This document shows, one piece after another, positions 25,994 to 34,884 of a DNA stretch of 64,000 bases. The stretch comes from Amycolatopsis thermoflava N1165 (GTDB taxonomy: Bacteria; Actinomycetota; Actinomycetes; Mycobacteriales; Pseudonocardiaceae). The stretch's first letter is position 1. Each line of letters opens with the position of its first letter. Location: contig NZ_KI421511.1 in the NCBI RefSeq assembly GCF_000473265.1, positions 2,515,559 through 2,579,558 of the forward strand, written 5' to 3'. The notes beneath the pieces are model-generated. The model searched no databases and was not told where the DNA came from. It saw only the letters and a program-made list of their open reading frames with translations. Both the position numbers and the translations under genes were made by a program.

Positions 25994-26767
25994 TCACACG
26001 GCCGCGGTCTCGGGGCGGGCCAGGCCGAGGTCGCCGGACCGGCCCGCGGTGATCAGTTCGACGACCTGGCTGTTCGTGACGTCCTTGGTGGCGACGTCGG
26101 CGGCCAGCCGGCCGAGGTAGAGCGTGGCGATCCGGTCGGCCACCTCGAACACGTCGTTCATGTTGTGGCTGATCAGCACCACGCCGAGGCCCTGTTCGGC
26201 CAGGCGCCGCACCAGGTCGAGCACCTGCCGGGTCTGCGCGACGCCGAGCGCGGCGGTCGGCTCGTCGAGCAGCACCACCTTGCTGTTCCACAGCACGGCC
26301 TTGGCGATCGCGACGGTCTGCCGCTGCCCGCCGGACAGCGACGACACCGGCGTGCGGACCGACTTGACGGTGCGCACCGACAGCGACGCCAGGGTCTTGC
26401 GCGCGGCCAGCTCCATCGCCGCCTCGTCGAGCAGCCCGCGCTGGTTGCGCTCGCGGCCGAGGAACATGTTCTGGACGATGTCGAGGTTGTCGCACAGCGC
26501 GAGGTCCTGGTAGACGACCTCGATGCCGAGGGCGGCCGCCTCGCGCGGGTTGTGGATGTGGACCGGCTTGCCCTCGAAGAGGACCTCACCGCTGTCGATC
26601 GGGTGGATGCCCGCGATGCACTTGACGAGCGTGGACTTCCCGGCGCCGTTGTCGCCGACCAGCGCGGTGACCTCCCCCGCGCGCACCTGGAAGTCCACGT
26701 CGTGCAGGACGTGCACCGGCCCGAAGCTCTTGTTGACGCCTCGCAGCGCGAGGACGGGCTCGTTCAT
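25994..26767 (-). CDS. Sugar ABC transporter ATP-binding protein, single-domain XylG-like
   Basis: A 257-residue ATPase: Walker A GDNGAGKST (about residue 39), Q-loop VVYQDLALCDNL, signature LSGGQRQTVAIAKA, Walker B VVLLDEPTAALG, switch His LISHNM. Unlike the double-domain XylG/RbsA of E. coli it has only one nucleotide-binding domain, as in the CUT2 transporters of many actinobacteria. ATG at 26767 gives MNEPVLALRGVNKSFG. It lies between the binding protein and permease genes of the same operon. Confidence 0.9.
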   Translation of the reverse strand: MNEPVLALRGVNKSFGPVHVLHDVDFQVRAGEVTALVGDNGAGKSTLVKCIAGIHPIDSGEVLFEGKPVHIHNPREAAALGIEVVYQDLALCDNLDIVQNMFLGRERNQRGLLDEAAMELAARKTLASLSVRTVKSVRTPVSSLSGGQRQTVAIAKAVLWNSKVVLLDEPTAALGVAQTRQVLDLVRRLAEQGLGVVLISHNMNDVFEVADRIATLYLGRLAADVATKDVTNSQVVELITAGRSGDLGLARPETAAV

Positions 26768-26858
26768 GGAAGAACCTCCGCTATCCGTGGGAGACACGCG
26801 TGGAGGGGACGCGCGGTCCGGGGTTTCCGGACCACGCGCCCCCATGCTCCGCGTGCCG

Positions 26859-27977
26859 TCAGGAGATGCCCAGCTGCTGGCAGACCGGGGCGGTGTCGCC
26901 GCCGCAGATCTCGCTCGCCTTGACGTAACCCTGGTCGACCACCATCTTCACGTTCTCCTTGGTGATGGAGAACGGCTGCAGCAGCACCGACTTGACCGTG
27001 CGGTTGCCGGTCGGGTCGGTGGAGGTCTGCTTGGCGATGGCGTCGGCGCCCGCCGTGTCGCCCTTGACCAGCGCGGCGGCCAGCTGCGCGGTGGCGTCGG
27101 CCTCCTGCTGGATCGGCTTGAACACCGTCGAGTACTGCTGGCCCTGCAGGATGGACTTCAGGCCCGCGGCGCTGGCGTCCTGGCCGGTGACCGGGACCGA
27201 GCCGGCGAGGCCGTTCTTCTGCAGCACCGTGATCACGGCGCCGGCCATGCCGTCGTTGGCGGCCAGCACACCGTCGACCTTGCCGCCGTTGGCGGACAGG
27301 AACTGCTCGAAGGTCGCGCCGCCGACCGCGTTGTCCCACTTGTCGATGCGCTGGCTGGCGACCTTCTTCAGCCCGCCCGAGCTGTAGAGCGGGCCGAGGA
27401 TCTCCTGCTGCCCGTTGTAGAACAGGGTCGCGTTGTTGTCCGTCGGCGAGCCTTCGATCTCGATGACCTGGGCGCCGGGCTTGGTCTTCAGCGCGTCCGC
27501 GAGCGCCTGGCCCTGCAGGCGGCCGACCTGGACGTTGTCGAAGCTGACGTAGTAGTCGGCGCTGCCACCGAGGTTGAGGCGGTCGTAGTTGATGACCGGC
27601 ACGCCCTGCTGCTTGGCCTTCTGCTCGACCGTGGCGCCGACGTCACCGCTGGGCGCGGCGATGATCAGGACCTTCACGCCCTGGCTGAGCATGCTGTCGG
27701 CCTGCTGCGCGAACCGCTGGTTGTCACCCTGGGCGTTCTCGATGATCGGGCTGAGCCCGGCCTTCGTGAGGGCCGACTGGAGCATCGGCTGGTCGAACCC
27801 GGCCCAGCGGGCCGAGGTCGCGGTCTCGGGCAGGATCACGCCGACCTTCGGGCCGCCGTTGTCCGACCCGCCGCTCCCACCGCTGTTGTTGTTGGCGCTG
27901 TTCGCTCCACACGCGGTCAGCGCCAGGACAAGCCCGGTGCCCGCGGCGGCCAGCGCGAGGGTCTTTCTCCGCTTCAT
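26859..27977 (-). CDS. xylF: Sugar ABC transporter substrate-binding lipoprotein, XylF-like
   Basis: A 372-residue secreted lipoprotein. It starts MKRRKTLALAAAGTGLVLA with a lipobox LTAC, then a Gly/Asn/Ser-rich linker. The periplasmic-binding fold type I begins PKVGVILPETATSARWAG and includes VLIIAAPSGDVGATVEQ, YYVSFDNVQVGRLQG and GVLAANDGMAGAVI, as in xylose-binding XylF. The start ATG at 27977 lies just after two tandem palindromes upstream. First gene of the xylF-ATPase-xylH-ROK operon; D-xylose is the likely sugar (family inference). Confidence 0.9.
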   Translation of the reverse strand: MKRRKTLALAAAGTGLVLALTACGANSANNNSGGSGGSDNGGPKVGVILPETATSARWAGFDQPMLQSALTKAGLSPIIENAQGDNQRFAQQADSMLSQGVKVLIIAAPSGDVGATVEQKAKQQGVPVINYDRLNLGGSADYYVSFDNVQVGRLQGQALADALKTKPGAQVIEIEGSPTDNNATLFYNGQQEILGPLYSSGGLKKVASQRIDKWDNAVGGATFEQFLSANGGKVDGVLAANDGMAGAVITVLQKNGLAGSVPVTGQDASAAGLKSILQGQQYSTVFKPIQQEADATAQLAAALVKGDTAGADAIAKQTSTDPTGNRTVKSVLLQPFSITKENVKMVVDQGYVKASEICGGDTAPVCQQLGIS

Positions 27978-27995
27978 TGCGTCCCCTTGGCAGGA

Positions 27996-28014
27996 ATGTT
28001 GTGACTCACAACAT
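27996..28014. promoter_or_regulatory. ROK-type operator 1
   Basis: ATGTTGTGA-C-TCACAACAT is a perfect 9-base inverted repeat, 19-37 bases upstream of the xylF ATG. The core TTGTGA-N-TCACAA has the shape of XylR/NagC-type ROK sites. It overlaps where the ribosome and promoter start would be, so binding would block the operon. Confidence 0.75.
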
Positions 28015-28018
28015 TTGA

Positions 28019-28037
28019 ATGTTGTGGCCGACAACAT
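28019..28037. promoter_or_regulatory. ROK-type operator 2
   Basis: ATGTTGTGG-C-CGACAACAT is a second copy of the same palindrome with one mismatched pair. Its centre is 23 bases from that of operator 1, about two helical turns, so both dimers would sit on the same DNA face. Confidence 0.7.
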
Positions 28038-28219
28038 ACGTCGTGACCGCGTGTGAGGGGAAGCCCGATCCGACACGTTCCGGTAACAAAAGGGCCGCGA
28101 TCCTCAAGCCGTGGCGGGAGCGGGACGAACGGCGACGGCACGTTGCCCGAAAGGGACGTCCTCGCTGCTCAGACGGCCAGGAGCGGGCGAAGCTACGCCC
28201 GGTGCGGGATCGCGGTGGC

Positions 28220-29461
28220 TCAGCCGAGCCAGGAGGCGAACTCGTCACGGAGCGGCACACCGGCGGCGCGCTCCGCGTGCGCGATGAAGTCCTCGGTGGT
28301 GACGGTGCCGTGCGCGTGCCCGGCCACCCAGGTCCGCAGCAGACCGAAGAACACCTCGTCGCCGACCCGGCCGCGCAGCTCGTGCAGGACCAGGCCGCCG
28401 CGCTTGTAGACCTGCTCGTCGAACAGGCGCGCCACGCCCGGGTCGCCGATCGCCACGTCGGTGCCGGCGCGGGACCGCCAGTCGCGCGCCAGCGCCTCCG
28501 CGGACGGGCCGCCGGAGGCCTCCGACCACAGCCACTCCGCGTAGGTCGCGAAGCCCTCGTTGAGCCAGATGTGCCGCCAGCCGGCGACGGTGAGGCTGTT
28601 GCCGAACCACTGGTGCGCCAGCTCGTGCACCACCAGCCGCTCGAACGTGCGGCGGCCGTCGACGTGGTTGGCGCCGAAGATCGCCATGCCCTGCGCCTCG
28701 ATCGGGTCGTCCAGGTCGTCGTCGGTGACCACCACGACGTACTCGCCGAACGGGTACGGCCCGAACCACTCGGTGAGCCTGCGCATCATCTCCGGCTGGC
28801 GCCCGAAGTCGTGCGCGGCCGCGGCACGCAACCGCCGGGGCACCGCGATTCGTTGCACCCCATCGAGGATCAGCTCGTCGTACCGTCCGATCTGGACACT
28901 CATCAGGTACGGCGCGGTGGGCTCGCGCCGCTCGAACACCCACGTGGTCGCACTGCCCCCGGCGCGGCGGGTGACGAGGTCGCCGGTCACCAGCACCGTG
29001 TAGGCCGACGCGGTGGTCAGCGCGACGCGGTAGGACGCCTTGTCGCCGGGCCGGTCGTTGCACGGGAACCAGGACGGCGCCCCGGTGGGCTGGCTCGCCA
29101 CGAGCGCGCCGTCGGTGAGCTCGTCCCAGCCGATCTCGCCCCACCGGCTCGCGACCGGCCGCGGGTTGCCGGAGTAGCGCACCTCGACAGTGAACTCCCC
29201 GCGCACCGGCCGCACCGGGCGCACCACCAGCTTGCCGCCGCGGTGGGTGAACCTCGCGGTCCGCCCGTCCACGCGCACACCCTTGACCGCGAACCCGGCC
29301 AGGTCGAGCGGGATCCGGCTCAGCTCGCCAGCCGCGACCGCGGACAGGGCCGCTCGCGCGCTCAGCCGGTTCGGCCCGATCTTGTAGTCCAGCTCCAGGT
29401 CGTAGTGCGTGACCCGGTAGTCGTCGCTGCCGTGGCCGAGCGTGTAGTCGGCGCGGCTCAC
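28220..29461 (-). CDS. M1-family zinc metallopeptidase coupled to the Pls/PosA synthetase
   Basis: About 413 residues of the gluzincin M1 family. The zinc site is HELAHQWFGN (residues 279-288) with the third ligand Glu in NEGFATY (residue 302). The exopeptidase GAMEN motif of classical aminopeptidases is not present; the equivalent strand reads IEAQGMAIFG. No signal peptide or membrane span, so cytosolic or exported by an unknown route. Start chosen at GTG 29461, which overlaps the synthetase stop as GTGA; GTG at 29470 is an alternative. The tight coupling suggests it acts on the synthetase product, as Zn aminopeptidases degrade epsilon-poly-lysine in Streptomyces producers (inference). Confidence 0.85.
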   Translation of the reverse strand: MSRADYTLGHGSDDYRVTHYDLELDYKIGPNRLSARAALSAVAAGELSRIPLDLAGFAVKGVRVDGRTARFTHRGGKLVVRPVRPVRGEFTVEVRYSGNPRPVASRWGEIGWDELTDGALVASQPTGAPSWFPCNDRPGDKASYRVALTTASAYTVLVTGDLVTRRAGGSATTWVFERREPTAPYLMSVQIGRYDELILDGVQRIAVPRRLRAAAAHDFGRQPEMMRRLTEWFGPYPFGEYVVVVTDDDLDDPIEAQGMAIFGANHVDGRRTFERLVVHELAHQWFGNSLTVAGWRHIWLNEGFATYAEWLWSEASGGPSAEALARDWRSRAGTDVAIGDPGVARLFDEQVYKRGGLVLHELRGRVGDEVFFGLLRTWVAGHAHGTVTTEDFIAHAERAAGVPLRDEFASWLG

Positions 29462-32400
29462 GCCCGCCACGCCGCGATCGGGTTGCCCAGCCAGCGGCTG
29501 TCGGCCGGGACGGCGTCGCCGCGGGTCACCAGCGAACCCGGGCCCACGGTGGTGCGCGCGCCGACGCTGGCGCCGGGCAGCACGATCCCGTGCGGGCCGA
29601 CGGTCGCGCCCTCGGCCACAGTCACCTCGCTCATGCGCATGATCCGATCATGGAACAGGTGGGTCTGCACGACACACCCCCGGTTCACGGTCGCGCCGTC
29701 GCCCAGCCGCACCAGGTCGGTCTCCGGCAGCCAGTACGTCTCCAGCCACACCCCGCGGCCGATCTTCGCGCCCATCGTGCGCAGCCAGCACGGCAGCAGC
29801 GGCGTGCCCGCGCTCCAGCTCACCAGCCACGGCACCGCGAGCGTCTCGACGAACGTGTCGGCCAGCTCGGTGCGCCACACGAACGAACTCCACAGCGGGT
29901 GGTCCACCGCCCGGAACCGCCCGGTCAGCGCCCACTTCACCGCGGTGGTCACGGCCCCGGCCACCAGACCGGCGACGACCAGCACGACCGGCGCGGCGAC
30001 CGCGGCCACGAGCAGGCCCGCCGCCGACCACACCGCCGCCAGCGCGGCCAGCACCAGCACCGCGAGCGCGACCGCGCACATCACCGGCACGATCCGGCAC
30101 AGCTCGACCGCGGCCCGCGCGGCCTTCAGCCGCAGCGGCGGCGCGAACGTGCGGCTGGCGTCGGCCGCCTCTACGGCGCGGCGCAGCGGCATCGGCGGCA
30201 TGCCCAGGTACGACGAGCCCTTCTTCGCCTTGCGCGGCGCCGAGGACAGCACCCCGACCAGACCACGCTTGGGCACGGCGCGCCCGGCCGCGGCCATCCC
30301 GGAGTTGCCGAGGAACGCCTGCTTGCCGATGCGCGTCGGCGCGACGTGCAGCCAGCCGTGGCCCAGTTCGTAGGTGGCGACCATGGTGTCGTCGGCGAGG
30401 AACGCGCCGTCGTCGACCTGCGTCATCCGCGGGACCGCCAGCACGGTCGAGACCTCCGCGCCACGGCCGACCTTCGCGCCCAGCAGCCGCAGCCACACCG
30501 GCGTGAACAGGCTGGCGTAGAGCGGGAACAGCACCTGGCGGGCGAGGTCCATCAGCCGCTCGGTGGCCCACACCTGCCAGGCGATGCGGCCGTGCACCGG
30601 GTGGTAGCCCTCGTGCAGGCCCAGCCCGAGCAGCCGGACGGACACCAGCACCAGCAGCGCGTAGGTGCCGAACGCGGCCACCGTCGCCACCGGCACGGCG
30701 AGCAGCGCGGCGCCCAGGGCGGCGCCGATCGTCGTGGTGCCCGCGACCGCGGCGCCCAGTACCAGCAGGCCGGGCACGGCGGCGAGCACCGGGAACAGGC
30801 CCAGCACGAACGAGGCCGTCCCGTAGGCGAAGGCCCAGAACCGCGACCGCGGCGGGCGGCTGGACGGCCACCGCAGCGCGCCCTTGCCGTCGCGCCGCGC
30901 GGGCGAACCGGCCCAGCGCTGCCCCGCGGGCACCGCGCCCAGCACGGTCGACCCGGCGGCGATCTCCGCGCCCTTGCCGATCCGTGCGCCGGGCAGCAGC
31001 ACGCTGCGCGCGCCGACCCGGGCGCCGGCGCCGACACGGATCTTGCCGATGTGCACCACGTCGCCGTCCACCCAGTGGCCGGACAGGTCGACCTCGGGTT
31101 CCACGGCCGCCCCGCGGCCCAGCTTGAGCAGGCCGGTGACCGGCGGCGGGGTGTGCAGGTCGACGTCCTTGCCGACCTTCGCGCCCAGCGCGCGGGCGTA
31201 CAGCGTCATCCAGCTCGCGCCCGAGATCCCCGCGGCGCCGGCGGCCTCGGCGAGCCGCTCCGCGGCCCACAGTCGCAAGTGGACCCGGCCGCCGCGGGGG
31301 TGGGCGCCGGGGCGGACGCCACGCAGCAGCAGCCGCGAGCCACCGGCCGCGATGGCGATGCGGCCGGGCGGGCTGAACAGCACCAGCCAGGCCAGGGCCA
31401 GCGACCACCACGGCACGGTGGGCGCCCACGCGACGCCGGTCAGCGCGAGCACAGTGGACAGTGCGGCCAGCGCGGTCAGCCAGCGCAGGCCGGTCAGGGC
31501 GAGCACCGGCAGGCCCAGCACGGCCTGCGCGGCTCCGGCTCGCCGCGGAACCGGGCGGACGTCGCGCCGCCGCGCGGTTTCCCCGTCGAGGCCGTCGAGC
31601 AGCGCGGCGAGCTGGCCGAGCTTCGGGTGGCGGTAGAGGTCGGCGACCGACACCTGCGGGTGCCGGGTGCGGATGCGCGCGACCAGTTGCGCGGCGGTGA
31701 GGCTGCCGCCGCCGGAGGTGAAGAAGTCGGCGCCCGGATCGGTCACCGGCACACCCAGGATCTCCGCCCAGCCCTCGGCGAGCCACGACTCGGTCGGCGT
31801 CAGCGTCGCGGCACTGTCCACAGTGGCCAGCGGCCAGGGCAGCGCGGCGCGGTCGACCTTGCCCGAGGTGCGGGTCGGCAGGTCGTCGACCACCGCGAGC
31901 AGCGGCACCAGGGCAGCCGGCAGCCGGTCACGGAGCAGCGCGGAAGCGGCATCGGTGTCGAACTCGCCCTGCGGCACGACGTACCCGATGAGGACCTGGT
32001 TGCCTGCCTTCGTGGTGCGGATCGCCGCGGCGGCTCCGGCGACCCCGGGCAGGGCCTGCAGTGCGGCGTCCACCTCGCCCAGCTCGATGCGGCGGCCGCC
32101 GAGCTTGATCTGCTCGTCGGCGCGGCCGAGGAACACCAGGCCCGCGGGCTCGGCACGCACCAGGTCGCCGCTGCGGTAGGCGCGCTCCCAGCCCAGCGCG
32201 GGCAGCGGCGCGAACTTCTCCGCGTCCTTCACGGGATCGAGGTAGCGGGCCAGGCCGGCGCCGCCGATCACCAGCTCACCGGACTCCCCCATCGCCACCG
32301 GCTCACCCGCGGCGTCCACGACCACGAGGTCCCAGCCGGCCAGCGGCAGCCCGATCCGCACCGGGCCCTCCCCGGTCAGCGGCGCGGCGCAGGCGACCAC

Positions 32401-33318
32401 GGTCGCCTCGGTCGGGCCGTAGGTGTTCCACACCTCGCGGCCCTCGACGGCGACCCGCTCGGCCAGCTCCGGCGGGCACGCCTCGCCGCCGAAGATGAGC
32501 AGCCGCACGTCCTCCAGCGCCTCGGCCGGCCACAACGCGGCCAGGGTCGGCACGGTGGACACGATCGTGATGCGCTGGGCGACCAGCCACGGCCCGAGGT
32601 CGACGCCGGTGCGCACGAGCGCACGCGGGGCGGGCACCAGGCACGCGCCGTGCCGCCAGGCCAGCCACATCTCCTCGCACGAGGCGTCGAAGGCGACCGA
32701 CAGCCCGGCCAGCACGCGGTCACCGGGGCCGACGGGCTCCTCGGTGAGGAACAGCCGGGCCTCGGCGTCGACGAAGGCGGCCGCGGAACCGTGGCTGACC
32801 GCCACGCCCTTGGGCTTGCCCGTCGATCCGGAGGTGAAGATGATCCACGCGTCGTCCCCCGGCGCGGGCGCGCCGGTGCGGCGGCCGGGTTCGGCGAGCA
32901 TCGTCAGCCCGTCGTCCATCAGCACCGCGCACACGCCGGCCTCGGCGAACACCAGCTCGGCCCGCTCGTCCGGGTCGTCGGCGTCCACCGGCACGTAGGC
33001 CGCGCCCGCGGCGAGCACGCCGAGGATCGCGACGTAGAGGTCGGCGGTGCCGGAGGAGATCCGGACGCCGACGCGGTCGCCGCGGCCGACGCCCTCGGCG
33101 GCGAGCCGCCTGCCCAGCGCCTGCGCCTCCTCGGACAGCCTGCGGTAGCTCAGCACCCGCTCGCCGTCGTCGAGCGCCGCCGCGTTCGGGTGACGCGCGG
33201 CGGTGTCGGCCAGCACGTCCAGCAGCGTGCGCCGCGCGGCGGCCGGTCCGCCGGGGAACAGGGCCCGGTCCGGGGCCAGGACCCCGGGCAGCGTCGGATC
33301 GAGAACGGGCGCGCCCAT
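29458..33318 (-). CDS. Pls/PosA-family non-ribosomal peptide synthetase (A-T-membrane-LbH)
   Basis: About 1286 residues. Residues 1-500 are an adenylation domain: FTSGSTGKPKG (A3), FDASCEEMW (A4), NTYGPTEATV (A5), YRSGDLVR (A7), and SGKVDR with Lys487 (A10). A thiolation domain follows with Ser539 in FFTSGGGSL. There is no condensation domain; instead membrane spans from about residue 596 alternate with three left-handed beta-helix-like segments (VGAGARVGARSVLLPG; GAKVGRGAEVSTVLAV; GAKIGRGVWLETYWLP). This is the layout of epsilon-poly-lysine synthetase (1319 residues). The ten pocket residues read D-A-E-S-I-G-T-V-V-K, like the lysine code DAESIGSVCK as I recall it for BacB. ATG at 33318 has GGAAGG upstream. 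Product unproven. Confidence 0.88.
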   Translation of the reverse strand: MGAPVLDPTLPGVLAPDRALFPGGPAAARRTLLDVLADTAARHPNAAALDDGERVLSYRRLSEEAQALGRRLAAEGVGRGDRVGVRISSGTADLYVAILGVLAAGAAYVPVDADDPDERAELVFAEAGVCAVLMDDGLTMLAEPGRRTGAPAPGDDAWIIFTSGSTGKPKGVAVSHGSAAAFVDAEARLFLTEEPVGPGDRVLAGLSVAFDASCEEMWLAWRHGACLVPAPRALVRTGVDLGPWLVAQRITIVSTVPTLAALWPAEALEDVRLLIFGGEACPPELAERVAVEGREVWNTYGPTEATVVACAAPLTGEGPVRIGLPLAGWDLVVVDAAGEPVAMGESGELVIGGAGLARYLDPVKDAEKFAPLPALGWERAYRSGDLVRAEPAGLVFLGRADEQIKLGGRRIELGEVDAALQALPGVAGAAAAIRTTKAGNQVLIGYVVPQGEFDTDAASALLRDRLPAALVPLLAVVDDLPTRTSGKVDRAALPWPLATVDSAATLTPTESWLAEGWAEILGVPVTDPGADFFTSGGGSLTAAQLVARIRTRHPQVSVADLYRHPKLGQLAALLDGLDGETARRRDVRPVPRRAGAAQAVLGLPVLALTGLRWLTALAALSTVLALTGVAWAPTVPWWSLALAWLVLFSPPGRIAIAAGGSRLLLRGVRPGAHPRGGRVHLRLWAAERLAEAAGAAGISGASWMTLYARALGAKVGKDVDLHTPPPVTGLLKLGRGAAVEPEVDLSGHWVDGDVVHIGKIRVGAGARVGARSVLLPGARIGKGAEIAAGSTVLGAVPAGQRWAGSPARRDGKGALRWPSSRPPRSRFWAFAYGTASFVLGLFPVLAAVPGLLVLGAAVAGTTTIGAALGAALLAVPVATVAAFGTYALLVLVSVRLLGLGLHEGYHPVHGRIAWQVWATERLMDLARQVLFPLYASLFTPVWLRLLGAKVGRGAEVSTVLAVPRMTQVDDGAFLADDTMVATYELGHGWLHVAPTRIGKQAFLGNSGMAAAGRAVPKRGLVGVLSSAPRKAKKGSSYLGMPPMPLRRAVEAADASRTFAPPLRLKAARAAVELCRIVPVMCAVALAVLVLAALAAVWSAAGLLVAAVAAPVVLVVAGLVAGAVTTAVKWALTGRFRAVDHPLWSSFVWRTELADTFVETLAVPWLVSWSAGTPLLPCWLRTMGAKIGRGVWLETYWLPETDLVRLGDGATVNRGCVVQTHLFHDRIMRMSEVTVAEGATVGPHGIVLPGASVGARTTVGPGSLVTRGDAVPADSRWLGNPIAAWRA

Positions 33319-33459
33319 CGAGTTCACCTTCCGCCAGCGTTCGGGCCGGAACTCGCGAAAAGTGTGAGGCGCCCGCGCGGGACGATGACTCTACCCGAGG
33401 TGAACGGCAGGTGGCCGGGCGGTCTCACCGGGGTGTCGCCGCCGTCACACCTCGTTGCG

Positions 33460-34884
33460 TCACTTGCCCTTCTTGCCGGGCCGCGGCTTCTTTTCCCGCA
33501 CCCGCACGTTGATGCGCACGGGGCTGCCCGCGAAACCGAAGCGCTCGCGGAACTTCCGCTCGATGAAGCGGCGGTAGCCGGCCTCGAGGAACCCGGTGGT
33601 GAACAGCACCAGCGTCGGCGGGCGGATGCCGGCCTGGGTCGCGAACAGCACCTTGGGCTGCTTGCCGCCGCGCACCGGCGGCGGGGTGGCCGCGATCAGC
33701 TCGGACAGCCACGAGTTCAGCTGCCCGGTCGGGACCCGCTGGTCCCACGAGGCGAGCGCGGTCCGCAGCGCAGGCGCGAGCTTGCGCACCGAACGCCCGG
33801 TGAGCGCGGAGATGTTGACCCGCTCGGCCCAGGTGACGCGCACCAGGCCGCGGTCGAGCTCCTTCTCCAGCTGGTGGCGGCGGTCCTCGTCGACGAGGTC
33901 CCACTTGTTCAGCGCCAGCACGCACGCGCGGCCGGACTCCACCACGGACGTCAGCACGCGCAGGTCCTGTTCGGACAGCGGCTCGCTGGCGTCCAGCAGG
34001 ACGATGACGACCTCGGAGGAGTCGATGGCCGCCTTGGTGCGCAGCGACGCGTAGTACTCGGTGCCGCTCGCGGTGTGCACGCGCTTGCGCAGGCCCGCGG
34101 TGTCGACGAACCGCCACACCTGGCCGTCCAGCTCCACCAGCGAGTCGACCGGGTCGACCGTGGTGCCCGCGACCGAGTCCACGACGGACCGCTGCTCGCC
34201 GGTGAGCTTGTTGAGCAAGCTGGACTTGCCCACGTTCGGCTTGCCGACCAGCGCGACGCGGCGCGGCCCGGCGACGGCCTCACGCTCGCGCGGGGCCTCG
34301 GGCAGCACCTTGATGATCGCGTCGAGCAGGTCGCCCGAGCTGCGGCCGTGCAGGGCGCTCACCGCGTGCGGCTCGCCGAGGCCGAGCGACCACAGCGAGG
34401 CCACGTCGGACAGCAGCCGCTCGTCGTCGACCTTGTTGGCCGCCAGCAGCACCGGGCGCTTCGACCGGCGCAGCACCTTCGCCACGGCCTCGTCGGTCGC
34501 GGTCGCGCCGACCGAGGCGTCCACCACGACCAGCACCGCGTCCGCGGTGTTCATCGCCAGCTCGGCCTGTGCCGCGACCGCGGCCTGCAGCCCGGTCGCG
34601 CTCGGCTCCCAGCCGCCCGTGTCGACCACGGTGAACCGGCGGCCGGACCACTGCGCGTCGTAAGCCACGCGGTCCCGGGTCACGCCGGGCGTGTCCTGCA
34701 CGACCGCCTCGCGGCGGCCGAGGATCCGGTTCACCAGGGTGGACTTGCCCACGTTCGGGCGCCCGACGACGGCCAGCACGGGCTGGCTCAGCTCGGCTTC
34801 CTCCTCGGACGCCGTGTCGTCGGCCTGGCTGTCGAGCGCGGTGAACTCCGCCTCGTCCGACCAGGTCCCGTCAAGCTCCGTCAT
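33460..34884 (-). CDS. der: Ribosome biogenesis GTPase Der (EngA)
   Basis: A 474-residue tandem GTPase needed for 50S ribosome assembly. The first G domain starts [15 protein letters not shown] with DTPGV and NKVD motifs; the second begins [15 protein letters not shown] with DTAGL and LNKWD; the C-terminal KH-like domain ends in a Lys/Arg-rich tail ([14 protein letters not shown]). About 35 acidic residues precede the first G domain. The ATG (34884) overlaps the stop of the acyltransferase in ATGA. It is the third gene of cmk-plsC-der. Confidence 0.95.
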   Translation of the reverse strand: MTELDGTWSDEAEFTALDSQADDTASEEEAELSQPVLAVVGRPNVGKSTLVNRILGRREAVVQDTPGVTRDRVAYDAQWSGRRFTVVDTGGWEPSATGLQAAVAAQAELAMNTADAVLVVVDASVGATATDEAVAKVLRRSKRPVLLAANKVDDERLLSDVASLWSLGLGEPHAVSALHGRSSGDLLDAIIKVLPEAPREREAVAGPRRVALVGKPNVGKSSLLNKLTGEQRSVVDSVAGTTVDPVDSLVELDGQVWRFVDTAGLRKRVHTASGTEYYASLRTKAAIDSSEVVIVLLDASEPLSEQDLRVLTSVVESGRACVLALNKWDLVDEDRRHQLEKELDRGLVRVTWAERVNISALTGRSVRKLAPALRTALASWDQRVPTGQLNSWLSELIAATPPPVRGGKQPKVLFATQAGIRPPTLVLFTTGFLEAGYRRFIERKFRERFGFAGSPVRINVRVREKKPRPGKKGK

